From NCBI GenBank assembly GCA_021781415.1, contig JAJXWW010000041.1:1-64000 (forward strand): a stretch of 64,000 nt of DNA. The letters run 5' to 3'. Source of the stretch: Planctomycetota bacterium. Its GTDB lineage: Bacteria > Planctomycetota > Planctomycetia > Gemmatales > Gemmataceae. How positions within the stretch are numbered: position 1 is the stretch's first letter; each line of letters begins with the position of its first letter. Of the stretch, positions 9,581-18,380 are shown piece by piece. The notes beneath the pieces were generated by a model that was not told the origin of the DNA, did no database searches, and saw only the letters and a list, made by a program, of their open reading frames with translations. The translations under genes and the position numbers were made by a program.

Positions 9581-9688
9581 CGGCTATCGGCTATCGGCTC
9601 CGAGTAAAGTTCTCGGTTCAAAACATCCAACCACCCGTTCGGCTTGTCTGGCTATTAGCTGATAGCTGATAGCCGATTGCCGATTGCC
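9581..9688. repeat. Short-period repeats, family H (TATCGGC / GATAGCT units)
   Basis: CGGCTATCGGCTATCGGCT at 9581-9599 is answered 55 bases later by inverted units AGCTGATAGCTGATAGCC plus CGATTGC repeats (9657-9688). The element fills the tadB-tadC gap. It may be a degraded palindromic element or a slippage product. Confidence 0.6.
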
Positions 9689-9689
9689 G

Positions 9690-10628
9690 TCAATAATCCA
9701 CGCGCAGGAGGCGGTAGAGCCAAGTGATGCCGATAATTTGCAACGCGGCAGCCACGGCCAGGGCGATCCAGCCGTTGGGACTTTCAAAAAAGGCCCGCAC
9801 GTGTTCGGGCTTGAAGATGGCGTACAACAACAGCAACAACGGCGACATGATGCCGATGAAGATGGCGGTGACGCGACTCAGCGCCGTCGCCGTCTGGAAA
9901 TAGCCGCGAAAGAGATTGCGGTCGCGCGTTCCGGCCGCCAAGCGATCGAGCAACAACGGCAAGTTTCCGCCCATCGTATGATGCAACGACACCGTGGTGA
10001 CGAAGACGTTGAAATCGAGCAACTGGATGCGTTTGGCGACCGCTTCCAGGGCGGCGGGGATGGCCAAACCCAGACGCAATTGACCGGAGCAGCGTCGGAA
10101 CTCTCCGGCTAACGGTTGTGTCCCCTGCTCGCCGGTCAAGTTGATGGCCTGCTCTAAACTCTGACCGGCGCGAAGCGAACGGGCCAACAGATAGAGAGCG
10201 TCCGGCAGCTGTTCGGACAGGGTGCGGCGATGGCGATTCTGCATGACGAGGAAGACCATCAGCACGCCGCCGCCGCCCAGAATGAGACCCAACACGCTCA
10301 GCCACAATTCGCCGCGCCACAGAAAGAGAATCGCCGACAATCCCACCGCCGTCAGCGCGATCAATCCCAGAGCCTGCGCCGGTTCGACATCCAGGCCGGT
10401 GCGGGCGATCATGGCGTCGAAGCCACCGTCCAGCCGATCCGTCCAACCCTGAGACGCGGGGGAGACGGCACTGAGGGTGATGTCGGCGTCGGAGCCGGTC
10501 GACGAACTCTTGAGCCGTTGCTCCATCCGTTCGCGCCGCTTCTCCAGCCAACGGCGGATGGAAAAGAAAACCCCCAACGTCAGGGTGGCCACGAAGGCAG
10601 CCAATATCAGAATGCGCGCGTCATTCAC
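9690..10628 (-). CDS. tadB: Tad pilus inner-membrane platform protein TadB
   Basis: The second T2SSF-domain platform protein. It has an N-terminal helix (ILILAAFVATLTLGVFF), a central pair at about residues 95-140, the conserved stretch LYLLARSLRAGQSLEQAI, and two C-terminal helices. The start is a GTG at 10628 that overlaps the tadA stop in GTGAATGA, indicating translational coupling. Length of 312 aa and order (tadA-tadB-tadC) are typical of Tad loci. TadB and TadC together should form the motor platform that receives the Flp pilin. Confidence 0.92.
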   Translation of the reverse strand: MNDARILILAAFVATLTLGVFFSIRRWLEKRRERMEQRLKSSSTGSDADITLSAVSPASQGWTDRLDGGFDAMIARTGLDVEPAQALGLIALTAVGLSAILFLWRGELWLSVLGLILGGGGVLMVFLVMQNRHRRTLSEQLPDALYLLARSLRAGQSLEQAINLTGEQGTQPLAGEFRRCSGQLRLGLAIPAALEAVAKRIQLLDFNVFVTTVSLHHTMGGNLPLLLDRLAAGTRDRNLFRGYFQTATALSRVTAIFIGIMSPLLLLLYAIFKPEHVRAFFESPNGWIALAVAAALQIIGITWLYRLLRVDY

Positions 10629-12039
10629 GGTCGATCTCCTCGGTCGTCAACGAAGTGGAGGCCAAGCCGGCCTGCGCGAGACGGTCGAGCAGCGACGGCG
10701 GAACGGGCGGCGTCTCCGGTTCCGGCGGACGGAACAGGACGCGCTCGGCGAACAACTCCGGCGGCAGGTCGATGCCCGATGCCGACAAACGCGTCAAAAG
10801 GCGAGGCACATAGCCGGTGGCGAAAAACTCGCCGACCGCCACGCCGCGCCGCACGCCCGTCTGTCGAAAGCCGAAGATGTCCTTGACCAGATAGCGTTTG
10901 CCTTTGACGGCGACGATCTCCGAGACGCGCATCACGCGCCGCGGGCCGCCCTTCAAGCGCGAAAGCTGAATCACCAGCGTAATCGCCGAGCCGATGTATT
11001 GACGGATGACCGGCACCGGCATGTCGAAACCGGCCATCATCACCATCATTTCCAATCGCGTCAGGGCGTCGCGGGTATCGTTGGCATGGATGGTGGTCAG
11101 CGAGCCTTCGTGGCCGGTGTTCATCGCTTGCAGCATGTCCAGCGCCTCGGCTCCGCGCACCTCGCCGACGATGATGCGGTCGGGCCTCATGCGCAGCGCG
11201 TTGCGGACCAGATCGCGCTGCTTGATTTCGCCCACGCCTTCGAGATTGGCCGGCCGAGTTTCCAGACGAACGACGTGCGGCTGCTGCAATTTCAACTCCG
11301 CCGAGTCTTCAATCGTCACCAGCCGTTCGTCGGCGGGAATGTACCTCGACAGCGTGTTTAGCATCGTCGTTTTGCCGCTGCCGGTGCCGCCGGAGATGAG
11401 GACGCTGATGCGCGACTCGACGCAAGCGCGCAGCACGGCCAGAATCTCTTCGGGCATGGTGTAGTTGGCCAGCAAGTCGTCGCACGTCAAACGCACGCCG
11501 AAACGCCGAATCGACAGCACCGGCCCGTCCAGCGCCAAGGGCGGAACGATGGCGTTGACGCGCGAACCGTCCGGCAGGCGGGCATCGACCATCGGCGACA
11601 TTTCATCGGCGCGGCGACCGACGCGGGCGGCGATGCGCTGGATGATTTGCAGCAGATGGGCGTTGTCGGCGAAGAGCAGATCGGTCGGTTCCAAGCGCCC
11701 GTGCCGTTCGACGTAGATCATCGACGGCCCGTTGACGAGAATATCGCTGACGGTCGGGTCTTGCATCAGTCCGTCGAGGGGTCCGAGTCCGAATACCTCG
11801 GCCATGACTTCGTCGATGAGGCGTTCGCGGTCCACCTCGCCGAGCAGTTCGGAGGCGTTCTTGCTCAGCCGGGTGGCCAACGAGCGGACTTCGCGGCGCA
11901 GACGTTCGGGCTTCCAGTGGCCGAGCTTCGAGATGTCGAGCATTTCGATCAGCTGGCGATGGATGTCGGCCTTGAGTTTTTGGAACCGCAGCGCGAACGG
12001 TGCGGCTTGGTTGGCGGAGCTATCGCTGGACTGCGTCAT
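10621..12039 (-). CDS. tadA: Tad pilus assembly ATPase TadA/CpaF
   Basis: This is the secretion ATPase that powers Flp pilus extension. The N-terminal domain holds the family stretch [20 protein letters not shown]. Walker A is GGTGSGKTT near residue 218, and the Walker B region is [14 protein letters not shown] near 290, followed by the His box ([12 protein letters not shown]). Length 472 aa matches CpaF. It overlaps tadB by eight bases and follows tadZ after 91 bases. It is the best single marker that this locus is Tad rather than type IVa. Confidence 0.96.
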   Translation of the reverse strand: MTQSSDSSANQAAPFALRFQKLKADIHRQLIEMLDISKLGHWKPERLRREVRSLATRLSKNASELLGEVDRERLIDEVMAEVFGLGPLDGLMQDPTVSDILVNGPSMIYVERHGRLEPTDLLFADNAHLLQIIQRIAARVGRRADEMSPMVDARLPDGSRVNAIVPPLALDGPVLSIRRFGVRLTCDDLLANYTMPEEILAVLRACVESRISVLISGGTGSGKTTMLNTLSRYIPADERLVTIEDSAELKLQQPHVVRLETRPANLEGVGEIKQRDLVRNALRMRPDRIIVGEVRGAEALDMLQAMNTGHEGSLTTIHANDTRDALTRLEMMVMMAGFDMPVPVIRQYIGSAITLVIQLSRLKGGPRRVMRVSEIVAVKGKRYLVKDIFGFRQTGVRRGVAVGEFFATGYVPRLLTRLSASGIDLPPELFAERVLFRPPEPETPPVPPSLLDRLAQAGLASTSLTTEEIDRE

Positions 12040-12130
12040 GATGGTGTCTCACAAGTTCCTACCGACTCGAAGTGTTGGCGCGGCCCGTCTTGGGTCCGCG
12101 CCCATGCCTCGAATCGGTAAGCGATAAAAT

Positions 12131-13231
12131 CTATCCTTGTCCACTCAATTGTTGCGCCAATTCCTGAATCCGTTTGCTGAGCTTGGTTCCGCGCGCGATG
12201 CGCACGACCGGCTGTCCGTGGTTGAGCGCCTGATTGATCGATGCCGGGTCGTCCGGCAACCAGACGGCGACCGTCGTGCCGAGCGCCTCTTGCGCCTGTT
12301 TCCAGGCGATTTGCTTGCTCTGTCCGTAGAAATTGGCGACCGGCTTGATGCGCTCCTTGACGATGCCCCGGTCGGTCAATTCTTTGATGTAGCGCCGCGT
12401 CAGCCTCAGCGAGGGAACGTCCAAGCGCGTGACGACGACGACGGCCTCGGCCAAGCGCATCGCTTCGAGGGCGGCGGGATGGGCCGAGTGTCCGAGATCG
12501 AGAACCGTCCAATCGAACAGCGTCCGCATTAACAGCGAGAGACGGCGCATGACGGGCGGCTCCAGAGGAGCGGACGCCAGCGTCTCCGGCGCGTGGGCCA
12601 ACACCTGCACGCCGCCTTCGTGTTCGACGAGGCTTTGGCGAATCATGGCGGCATCGACGCGGTCCCAATCGCGCACCAAGCGGTCGGCGGGATGGACCGG
12701 CTTCAGATCGAGCGCCAGGGCCAGATTCGGCACGTCGGTGGCCAACTCGGCGAGAACGACCTGCTTGGGGTTGGTGGCGGCCAGGGCGAAGGCGAGGTTG
12801 CTCGCCGTCGTCGTCACGCCGCTGCCGGGCGCGATGGCGGTGACGGCGACGGTGCGTCCCACCTTGAGTTTGATGACGCCGGCCTGTCTCAGTTTGTCCA
12901 GCGCCGCCGGCAACTCTTCGGTCAGTTTCTTTTCGTCGAGGTATTCGCGCGCGCCGCCGCGCAGCGCCTGAATGACGAATTGGGGATCGGTCGTCGATCC
13001 GACGGCGACCACCGGCGTGGTTCCGCGTCCGCCCGTTCGATGAATGACGGGCAGCGCCGACGACGGCGTGGGGCCGACGTGAACGACGATGAGATCCGCG
13101 CCGGCCTGAGCCAAGCGCGCTTCCAATTCGGCGAACGGCACACAATCGGCCGCGCCGCATTCCAGGCCCGCGCCCAGAAACTGCGAACGCAGCTGTTCGG
13201 GCTGATTTTCACCGGCTACGACAACCCGCAT
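12131..13231 (-). CDS. tadZ: Tad pilus localisation protein TadZ/CpaE, degenerate P-loop
   Basis: CpaE/TadZ proteins carry a receiver-like N-terminal domain and a MinD/ParA-type domain that places the pilus machine at the pole. The start MRVVVAGENQPEQL at 13231 has AAGGGAAAG upstream. Residues 1-110 look receiver-like (LIVVHVG). The P-loop position near 135 reads APGSGVTTT instead of KGGxGKTT, so both lysines expected for ATP hydrolysis are missing; the deviation is visible in the sequence. Later blocks (DWTVLDLGHSAHP, VVVVTRLDVPSLR) fit the fold. It lies directly before tadA. Confidence 0.85.
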   Translation of the reverse strand: MRVVVAGENQPEQLRSQFLGAGLECGAADCVPFAELEARLAQAGADLIVVHVGPTPSSALPVIHRTGGRGTTPVVAVGSTTDPQFVIQALRGGAREYLDEKKLTEELPAALDKLRQAGVIKLKVGRTVAVTAIAPGSGVTTTASNLAFALAATNPKQVVLAELATDVPNLALALDLKPVHPADRLVRDWDRVDAAMIRQSLVEHEGGVQVLAHAPETLASAPLEPPVMRRLSLLMRTLFDWTVLDLGHSAHPAALEAMRLAEAVVVVTRLDVPSLRLTRRYIKELTDRGIVKERIKPVANFYGQSKQIAWKQAQEALGTTVAVWLPDDPASINQALNHGQPVVRIARGTKLSKRIQELAQQLSGQG

Positions 13232-13292
13232 GGACTTTCCCTTCGGCTCTCGGCTCGTGGAAGCGCCGATCATTCGACGCGCCCAAGAGCGA

Positions 13293-14627
13293 CTACTCGA
13301 CCAGCCGTACCTTGCAGATGTAGGGGTTCGGCAGTTTCGCAATCCCAATGCCCGTTCGCGCGGGATCGGTGATCGCCGTGGCCGTTGCCATCATGCAAGG
13401 CTGGATCGAGAAATGAATCCCCCCTCCCTTATTCGACACGTCCGGCGTCGCCACCACCCGCGCGGCGACGAATCCGCACAACACCGGATTATTCGTTCCC
13501 TTGTCGAATGAAGAAAAGCACGGCCACAGACGCGGCACACCCGTTGATTGTAACCACTTCAGCGCCGTCTGCAACTGCTGGCCTCCTTCACTGTTGCTCG
13601 ACGGACCCCAAGGCGTCCCGTTTACCTCCAACCAATTCCCCGGACCCAGCAACAACTGCCCGCCCAATTGCGATAACTGATACGGATAGACGCCGTACAT
13701 GATCTGCGACGCCACGTCTTCCATCCGCGACGTGCCCAATTGCAGCAAACAGACGTTAAATTGACCCTGGCGCAGCTGTTGATTGAGGTCGCTCGAACCC
13801 GCCTTCGATCCCGGACTGTTTTGCTGATTCGTTCCCAAAAACACGTCCATCTCGTGCAGTCCGTCGCCGCCGTTGACGATCCGATAGTACGCCCCGTTGG
13901 GTTGCACGCGGAACTCGTCGGGACCGAGGCGCTTCTCGACGTTGTACTCCCAGCAGTGGCGAAAGTTGCCGGACGGATGCACGAACAGAGCCAGCGGACA
14001 CAGGGGCATCGGCTGCAAACCCATCGGTCGCAGGCCGACGACAAAGCGATCGAGGGTGGCCGTCGATACCGCCACGGCATCGTTGGGCATGCGGCTCAGC
14101 AGCGGCCCACCGTGCAAACCGACCGGACCATCGGGACGCGCGTCGGCGCAGCGCCCGGTGACGCGCACCGCGTTGATGCTCAACCACTCCGGATCATTTT
14201 TCTTCGTGAAATCGGGCAAGAGAAACGTCTTCTCGCGCGGCAGGGCCAGCGTGCCGACCACGATGTCGCCGTCCGGATCGTTGGCGAGATTGGCGTCGAG
14301 ATTCAGCCCCTCGCCGAAAACCAGATTCAGTTGGGCGTAGCGCTGGGCATTGACGCGGGCACCGTTCACCGGATCGTTGAGCAGTTGCAGCATCGTGTTG
14401 GGATTGCCCAACAAGAGGCGGTCGTCCACCAGCGATTGCACGGCGGCGAGGGCGGCGGCATCGGTGTCGTTGCGGAGCAGGGTGCGCGTTTCGACGAGTT
14501 CGGCGGCATAAAAGGCCATGCCCATCGCCAACATCATAATCGGCAGGGACAACAACAGCATCAGCGTCGCCTTGCCCGAACGGCGCGGCGCGAGATCGAC
14601 GGCGGAAACACGGCGGTGGAGCAGCAT
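13293..14627 (-). CDS. TadG-like pilus locus protein with Tad N-terminal domain
   Basis: The N-terminus (GKATLMLLLSLPIMMLAMGMAFYAAELVETRTLLRNDTDAAALAA) is the Flp-pilus-assembly TadG-like N-terminal region: one membrane helix followed by the conserved Asp-Ala-rich stretch. The rest (to 444 aa) is a large extracytoplasmic domain with few recognisable motifs. ATG 14627 is preferred over an in-frame GTG at 14657, and GAGAG lies upstream. It sits between cpaB and tadZ. The exact role of TadG proteins is unsettled; an envelope or adhesive role is suggested in other bacteria. Confidence 0.8.
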   Translation of the reverse strand: MLLHRRVSAVDLAPRRSGKATLMLLLSLPIMMLAMGMAFYAAELVETRTLLRNDTDAAALAAVQSLVDDRLLLGNPNTMLQLLNDPVNGARVNAQRYAQLNLVFGEGLNLDANLANDPDGDIVVGTLALPREKTFLLPDFTKKNDPEWLSINAVRVTGRCADARPDGPVGLHGGPLLSRMPNDAVAVSTATLDRFVVGLRPMGLQPMPLCPLALFVHPSGNFRHCWEYNVEKRLGPDEFRVQPNGAYYRIVNGGDGLHEMDVFLGTNQQNSPGSKAGSSDLNQQLRQGQFNVCLLQLGTSRMEDVASQIMYGVYPYQLSQLGGQLLLGPGNWLEVNGTPWGPSSNSEGGQQLQTALKWLQSTGVPRLWPCFSSFDKGTNNPVLCGFVAARVVATPDVSNKGGGIHFSIQPCMMATATAITDPARTGIGIAKLPNPYICKVRLVE

Positions 14628-14705
14628 GACGGTGATGCTCTCAGGTGATGTCGGCACGTCGCTGCGCCGACGGAATAGAAGAAGGATAGCATAATAAATT
14701 AACGG

Positions 14706-14731
14706 CGAGCGGGGGCTTACACCCCCGCTCG
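14706..14731. repeat. Palindromic repeat, family G copy 2
   Basis: CGAGCGGGGG and CCCCCGCTCG flank CTTACA, a compact hairpin between the cpaB stop and the tadG-like start. It could act as an mRNA processing or attenuation site inside the operon. Confidence 0.75.
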
Positions 14732-14741
14732 AAAGGGGGAC

Positions 14742-15764
14742 TTACTGAGGGGCTGCCGCGGCGGGGGGCGGCGGCGAGAATTGGTAGCCGTAAGCCGGTT
14801 CGCTCGTGGTCGGACGGGCTAGGCCATAGCCATTCGTGGCGAACGTCTGCGTGCCGTGGTAATCGACGCCGTAGTATTTCTCGATTCGCACCGGCATGTT
14901 GATCGGCTTCAAATTGAAGATGCGTTCGAGATCGGCTTCCCCAACGGAGCGTTCGCCGCTGACGAACTCGGAGATGCGTTTGTCCTCGTCGACGTATTCC
15001 TTGCTGGAGGGGTCGCTCTGCGACGGCGGGACGACGGCGCGGCCCGATTTGCCGTTCGATTCTTGCGGCGAGGCCGTGGGAACCAGCGACAGTTCGCCCT
15101 TGGTGCTGGCGAACTGAATCAGCGCGGCGCGGTAGGGGTTGGCTTCCAGCGTATAGTCGATGGGCTTGGCGGCATCGATGGGTGCCATCATCGGCCACAG
15201 CATGTTGCGCTTGACGATGACTTTCAAATTCCGGGCGATGGCCGCCGTCTGCGTGATCGTGCCGTCGGTTCGACCCGGCACGCCCACGCGGGTCGTCAAG
15301 TACACGTCCACATGCTCGCCGTTCTGAATCAACCCCCCGGCGGCGCGGGCGATGGGCAACGAGATATTGACCGCGCGCATTTTGTCCGAAGACAGACGGC
15401 GATTGATGGCCTTGGGCAGATTGATGTCTTCGAGATATTCGCGGAGCAGCGGCTGGTCGGCTTCGACGCTGCGGACCAGCACGCGCATCTCGCCGGCCTC
15501 GACCTTCGGGGCCAAGTAGCGGTCTTTGTGTTCCAGATATTGTTTCTCTTCGTCGTCGCTCATGTCGCGGACGCGCACGTCGCCGCGCAAGATGGTGTAG
15601 CCTTCAAACAGGTTCTTGGCGGCCACCAACACCTTGAGTTTCTCTTTGGGCGGCGGCGCGGGCGGCGTCTTGGGATTGAAGATGCCGGAATACTTGGCGG
15701 CGGCGACGACGCCCAGTCCGAGAAAAACGGCAAGGGCGACGGCGAACAGGGTACTGGCTCTCAT
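14742..15764 (-). CDS. cpaB: Flp pilus assembly protein CpaB (RcpC)
   Basis: CpaB/RcpC is a periplasmic SAF-domain protein that works with the secretin to support pilus passage. An N-terminal signal/anchor (LFAVALAVFLGLGVVAAA) is followed by a Pro-rich stretch (TPPAPPPKE) and the SAF region (VLVAAKNLFEGYTILRGDV, RRLSSDKMRAVNISL, GEHVDVYL). AGGAG lies nine bases before the ATG. The C-terminus ends in a Pro/Ala tail. In most Tad loci the secretin gene follows cpaB; here the tadG-like gene follows instead. Confidence 0.9.
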   Translation of the reverse strand: MRASTLFAVALAVFLGLGVVAAAKYSGIFNPKTPPAPPPKEKLKVLVAAKNLFEGYTILRGDVRVRDMSDDEEKQYLEHKDRYLAPKVEAGEMRVLVRSVEADQPLLREYLEDINLPKAINRRLSSDKMRAVNISLPIARAAGGLIQNGEHVDVYLTTRVGVPGRTDGTITQTAAIARNLKVIVKRNMLWPMMAPIDAAKPIDYTLEANPYRAALIQFASTKGELSLVPTASPQESNGKSGRAVVPPSQSDPSSKEYVDEDKRISEFVSGERSVGEADLERIFNLKPINMPVRIEKYYGVDYHGTQTFATNGYGLARPTTSEPAYGYQFSPPPPAAAAPQ

Positions 15765-15837
15765 AGAATGCGGCTCCTGGCTGCGTTGCCACGAGGATCG
15801 ACGAAGCGATCCAGGGCGTCAAGGTTGAGGTTGTCGA

Positions 15838-15960
15838 AATCACTCTTTCTCGTTCCCACGCTCCGCGTGGGAACGCACGTCCGGACGCTCCGCGTCCCGT
15901 CTCGCATCTCCCGCGCCGCGGAGCGGCTGCACTCGGGTTCCCACGCGGAGCGTGGGAACC
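15838..15960. repeat. Palindromic repeats, family F composite
   Basis: CGTTCCCACGCTCCGCGTGGGAAC at 15843 and GTTCCCACGCGGAGCGTGGGAAC near 15936 flank a GC-rich middle with further GGACGCTCCGCGTCC symmetry. The composite fills the tadE-cpaB gap. Related units occur at 30024, 30696, 42120 and 45029-45115. Confidence 0.85.
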
Positions 15961-15980
15961 AGGGGAGTAGCTATACGAAA

Positions 15981-16568
15981 TCACTCTTTTCGCATGATCG
16001 TTTGACCGACCAGCGTGCTGTTCTGAATGCTGACGCCGAAGATGGCGAGCAGATCCGGGGCGGCGTTGATGGCCGGCGTCGTCACGCGCACCAACACGGA
16101 ATCGCCCGAAGGGATCGGCCACCCCTGGCTGTTGCCGTCGCTGTTGTTATTGCCCCCGTCGTTGTCGCCGGACGGATCGCCGTTGCCGGTGACGGGCCGA
16201 GCGATCGGCTGACCGTTGCTATCCGTGAGGGCGAGGATAATCGGTCCTTGGTTGTTCTCGGTAATGATGACCGTGATGACCGCCGTGCTGAGATTGCCCT
16301 GTCCCAGATGATTCCAGACGACGCGGCGGATTTCATCGGGACCGCCTCCCAAGGCGGCAACCCGGCAACCCTCGCGGCTGGCGGCGGCCAAATGTTCGTT
16401 CGCCGTCGTCATCATGGCGATCTGCACCACCACGAGAATGAGGCCGAACACGATCGGTAACAGAATCAGAAGCTCGACGGCCACGCTGCCCGCTCTTCTC
16501 CCCTCTCCTGTGTACTCACGGGAGAGAGGGGAGGAGCGCCGCACGCTGCCGGTTCGCGGATTAATCAT
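15981..16568 (-). CDS. tadE: TadE-like pseudopilin carrying an in-frame repeat insertion
   Basis: TadE proteins are pseudopilins processed by the Tad prepilin peptidase. The hydrophobic segment (VAVELLILLPIVFGLILVVVQIAMM) with Glu at the fifth position after a Gly-Ser fits the family. The start ATG 16568 overlaps the peptidase stop in ATGATTAA, so the N-terminus is fixed by coupling. Residues 11-25 (RRSSPLSREYTGEGR) are the translation of a palindromic family D repeat. The C-terminal half has an Asp/Asn/Gly-rich run (DNDGGNNNSDGN). Function appears retained because the frame is open and the processing region lies after the insertion. Confidence 0.88.
   Translation of the reverse strand: MINPRTGSVRRSSPLSREYTGEGRRAGSVAVELLILLPIVFGLILVVVQIAMMTTANEHLAAASREGCRVAALGGGPDEIRRVVWNHLGQGNLSTAVITVIITENNQGPIILALTDSNGQPIARPVTGNGDPSGDNDGGNNNSDGNSQGWPIPSGDSVLVRVTTPAINAAPDLLAIFGVSIQNSTLVGQTIMRKE
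16492..16535. repeat. Palindromic repeat, family D copy 1, inside the tadE reading frame
   Basis: CTCCCCTCTCCTGTGTACTC with an inverted GGGAGAGAGGGGAG. Other copies are intergenic at 18381, 18453, 18527 and 34371. Here the element is read in frame and encodes about 15 residues before the TadE hydrophobic segment. Confidence 0.85.
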
Positions 16569-17217
16569 TGTGTGTCTCCACCTGCGTCGGTGCGGGTTGA
16601 GGTTTGCGTTCGGCCAATCTCAGATCGAAGCGATAACAATACAGCAGGACGACCGCCACGGAGACGGCCACGGGAAAAGCATAGGTCATCTTCACCTTGC
16701 CTTTGCCCGGACCACCCTGAATTACTTGCGCTTCTTTCATCCGCTTCTGCACCGCGGTCGGTTTTAATCCACCCATAAGTACGCGGCCCATCAGCATCAC
16801 TACCATGACGGGGACCGAGGCGAGCATGACGTAGATGGCGTAGACAAACCCGATCCACGCTCCCAAAGCCGCGAACAGCTTCACGTCGCCGCCGCCGACT
16901 AACTTCAACATCCAAAACACGAAGAACAACACGGTGGTCAGCAAGAAGCCGACCAGACTGAACAAGAATCCGTCCAGCGCTCCGAGCCAGACGTTGCCGG
17001 TTTGCAGCATCCACAACTCGCGGCCCAACGAGGCCAACCAGGCGCTCCGAACGATATTGAAGACGACGCCCACCCCCAGCAGTGCGAACATAAGACCCTT
17101 GGGCAGAACGGCCTTGCGGAGATCGACGTAAGCGCCGGCAAGAGTCAAGGCAACCAAGACGGCATAGAAAGTCCAACCGAAGTACGGATCGGGCAACGAC
17201 GGATACGGACGGAACAT
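16561..17217 (-). CDS. cpaA: Tad prepilin peptidase TadV/CpaA (A24 family)
   Basis: An aspartic prepilin peptidase that cleaves Flp and TadE-type precursors in the membrane. The two catalytic aspartates are in YVDLRKAVLP near residue 32 and in the GGGD motif (VGGGDVKLFAALGAW) near 107. Five to six hydrophobic helices span the 218 residues. The short form without the N-terminal methylase domain is standard for CpaA. GGAGAGG precedes the ATG. It is the gene after flp, beyond a strong hairpin. Confidence 0.93.
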   Translation of the reverse strand: MFRPYPSLPDPYFGWTFYAVLVALTLAGAYVDLRKAVLPKGLMFALLGVGVVFNIVRSAWLASLGRELWMLQTGNVWLGALDGFLFSLVGFLLTTVLFFVFWMLKLVGGGDVKLFAALGAWIGFVYAIYVMLASVPVMVVMLMGRVLMGGLKPTAVQKRMKEAQVIQGGPGKGKVKMTYAFPVAVSVAVVLLYCYRFDLRLAERKPQPAPTQVETHND

Positions 17218-17393
17218 GGCAGACGCCTCTCCGGTAACGGGAGTTCGAGTGGGTGGAATGTATTCGTTTTACCAGAGGGGAGCGCCGAAACAAACCGTTT
17301 GTCGTCCGACAAGCCGCTGAGGGGGATAATGCGGCTGCTGTCGCTCTGCACGTTGCTGTCGGCGTTTGCGCGATTCCATCGAGCGAGGGCGAG

Positions 17394-17430
17394 GGTGTCG
17401 AGTCTCGGCGTTTGGCCGAGACTCGACACG
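17394..17430 (-). terminator. Strong hairpin between flp and cpaA
   Basis: GTGTCGAGTCTCGG (17395-17408) and CCGAGACTCGACAC (17416-17429) pair perfectly around a 7-base loop, 18 bases after the flp stop. No U-tract follows on the transcribed strand, so this is more likely a processing or stabilising hairpin, or a leaky attenuator, than a complete terminator. It would let flp RNA exceed that of the assembly genes. Confidence 0.65.
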
Positions 17431-17447
17431 AGAAAAACGCATTACAA

Positions 17448-17765
17448 TTACGGCACGGAGACGTTGATCGGGGCCACGGAAGGAGCAATGACGGTTTCCG
17501 TTTGACGACCGAACGAATCGACGGCGTTGGTGCCGTTCTTCTGCGAGGTCAACACTTCGCCACTGCCCCGGACGGTCATGAAGCTGTAACTCTGATCGAG
17601 TGCGGTGATGGCGTTGGCGAGTTCGGTCAACTCGTTGTCGAGCGCGATTTCGAGGTTGGACAGACCGACGACCAAGCCGAGGCCGACGATGGTGGCGACG
17701 AGCAGGTATTCGAGGGCCACGATACCGGCGTCATCCTGCCACAGCTGCTGCATCAATTTACGCAT
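17448..17765 (-). CDS. flp: Flp-type pilin
   Basis: The major pilin subunit of the Tad pilus. A short leader (MRKLMQQLWQDDAG) ends at the prepilin cleavage Gly, followed by IVALEY, which places the conserved Glu5-Tyr6 pair. The hydrophobic core is LLVATIVGLGLVVGLSNLEIAL. At 105 aa it is longer than classic Flp (50-70 aa); residues 60-105 form a polar tail rich in Ser/Thr/Val. AGGGAG lies upstream. It is first in the locus, preceded by 0.8 kb of non-coding DNA. Confidence 0.92.
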   Translation of the reverse strand: MRKLMQQLWQDDAGIVALEYLLVATIVGLGLVVGLSNLEIALDNELTELANAITALDQSYSFMTVRGSGEVLTSQKNGTNAVDSFGRQTETVIAPSVAPINVSVP

Positions 17766-17915
17766 GAATCAACTCCCTAACGTGAAGAACGATCGTCGGC
17801 CCGTTTAGCTTGCACCATACAAGCGAAAGCACATTGTCTAACGGTGGACAACCGCTCCTAAAACCTCAGAACGGATTGCACATTTGCTCATTGGGTCGAT
17901 ATGAGCTAGACTTAA

Positions 17916-17980
17916 GCGGATGGCGGATCGTTGTGAAACCAACCTAACGTGAAACGATCCGCCGTCCTCTTCCCATCCGC
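17916..17980. promoter_or_regulatory. Nested inverted repeat in flp upstream region
   Basis: Inner arms GGCGGATCGTT (17922-17932) and AACGATCCGCC (17953-17963) are perfect; outer arms GCGGATGG (17916-17923) and CCATCCGC (17973-17980) are an alternative pairing. It lies about 150-215 bases upstream of the flp ATG. It could be a leader RNA structure or a regulator site; it differs from the intergenic repeat families. Confidence 0.45.
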
Positions 17981-18380
17981 CTCTTCGCTTTCACGAATTA
18001 GCATCTGTTATGGGTTTTGTCTTTGTGGGGTGAACACCCACATGAGATAGATGAATTGCACATGCTGTGCCTTAGAACTCCGCGAAGTCGCTTTTTCGAG
18101 AGAGATTTTCGCAAGTCCTTTTCATTTCATTCGATACGTCGATTGTTCTTGTGAAAAATGAGGGCATCACCCTTGCCGAAGTGTTAACGAACCGAAACAA
18201 TGTTGCCTCTCGACCCCCTAACATTCGTTAACCTTTCGCAACACATTGGAAGCACGTCTTCTCGGCAAACGGGGCAAGCTCGATCGGCGGGATCGTTCGC
18301 ATGAGGAGTCAGCCCGAATAGGTCGCCGCGGAGATCGCAGAGAAAATACAAAAACTGCCTCTCAAGAGTTTAAGAGACGA

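Noticed and set aside
14856-16460. 534-residue plus-strand ORF opposite cpaB and tadE
   Set aside because: Antisense shadow: the real genes on the other strand have clear families, and this frame passes through repeats and the intergenic gap.
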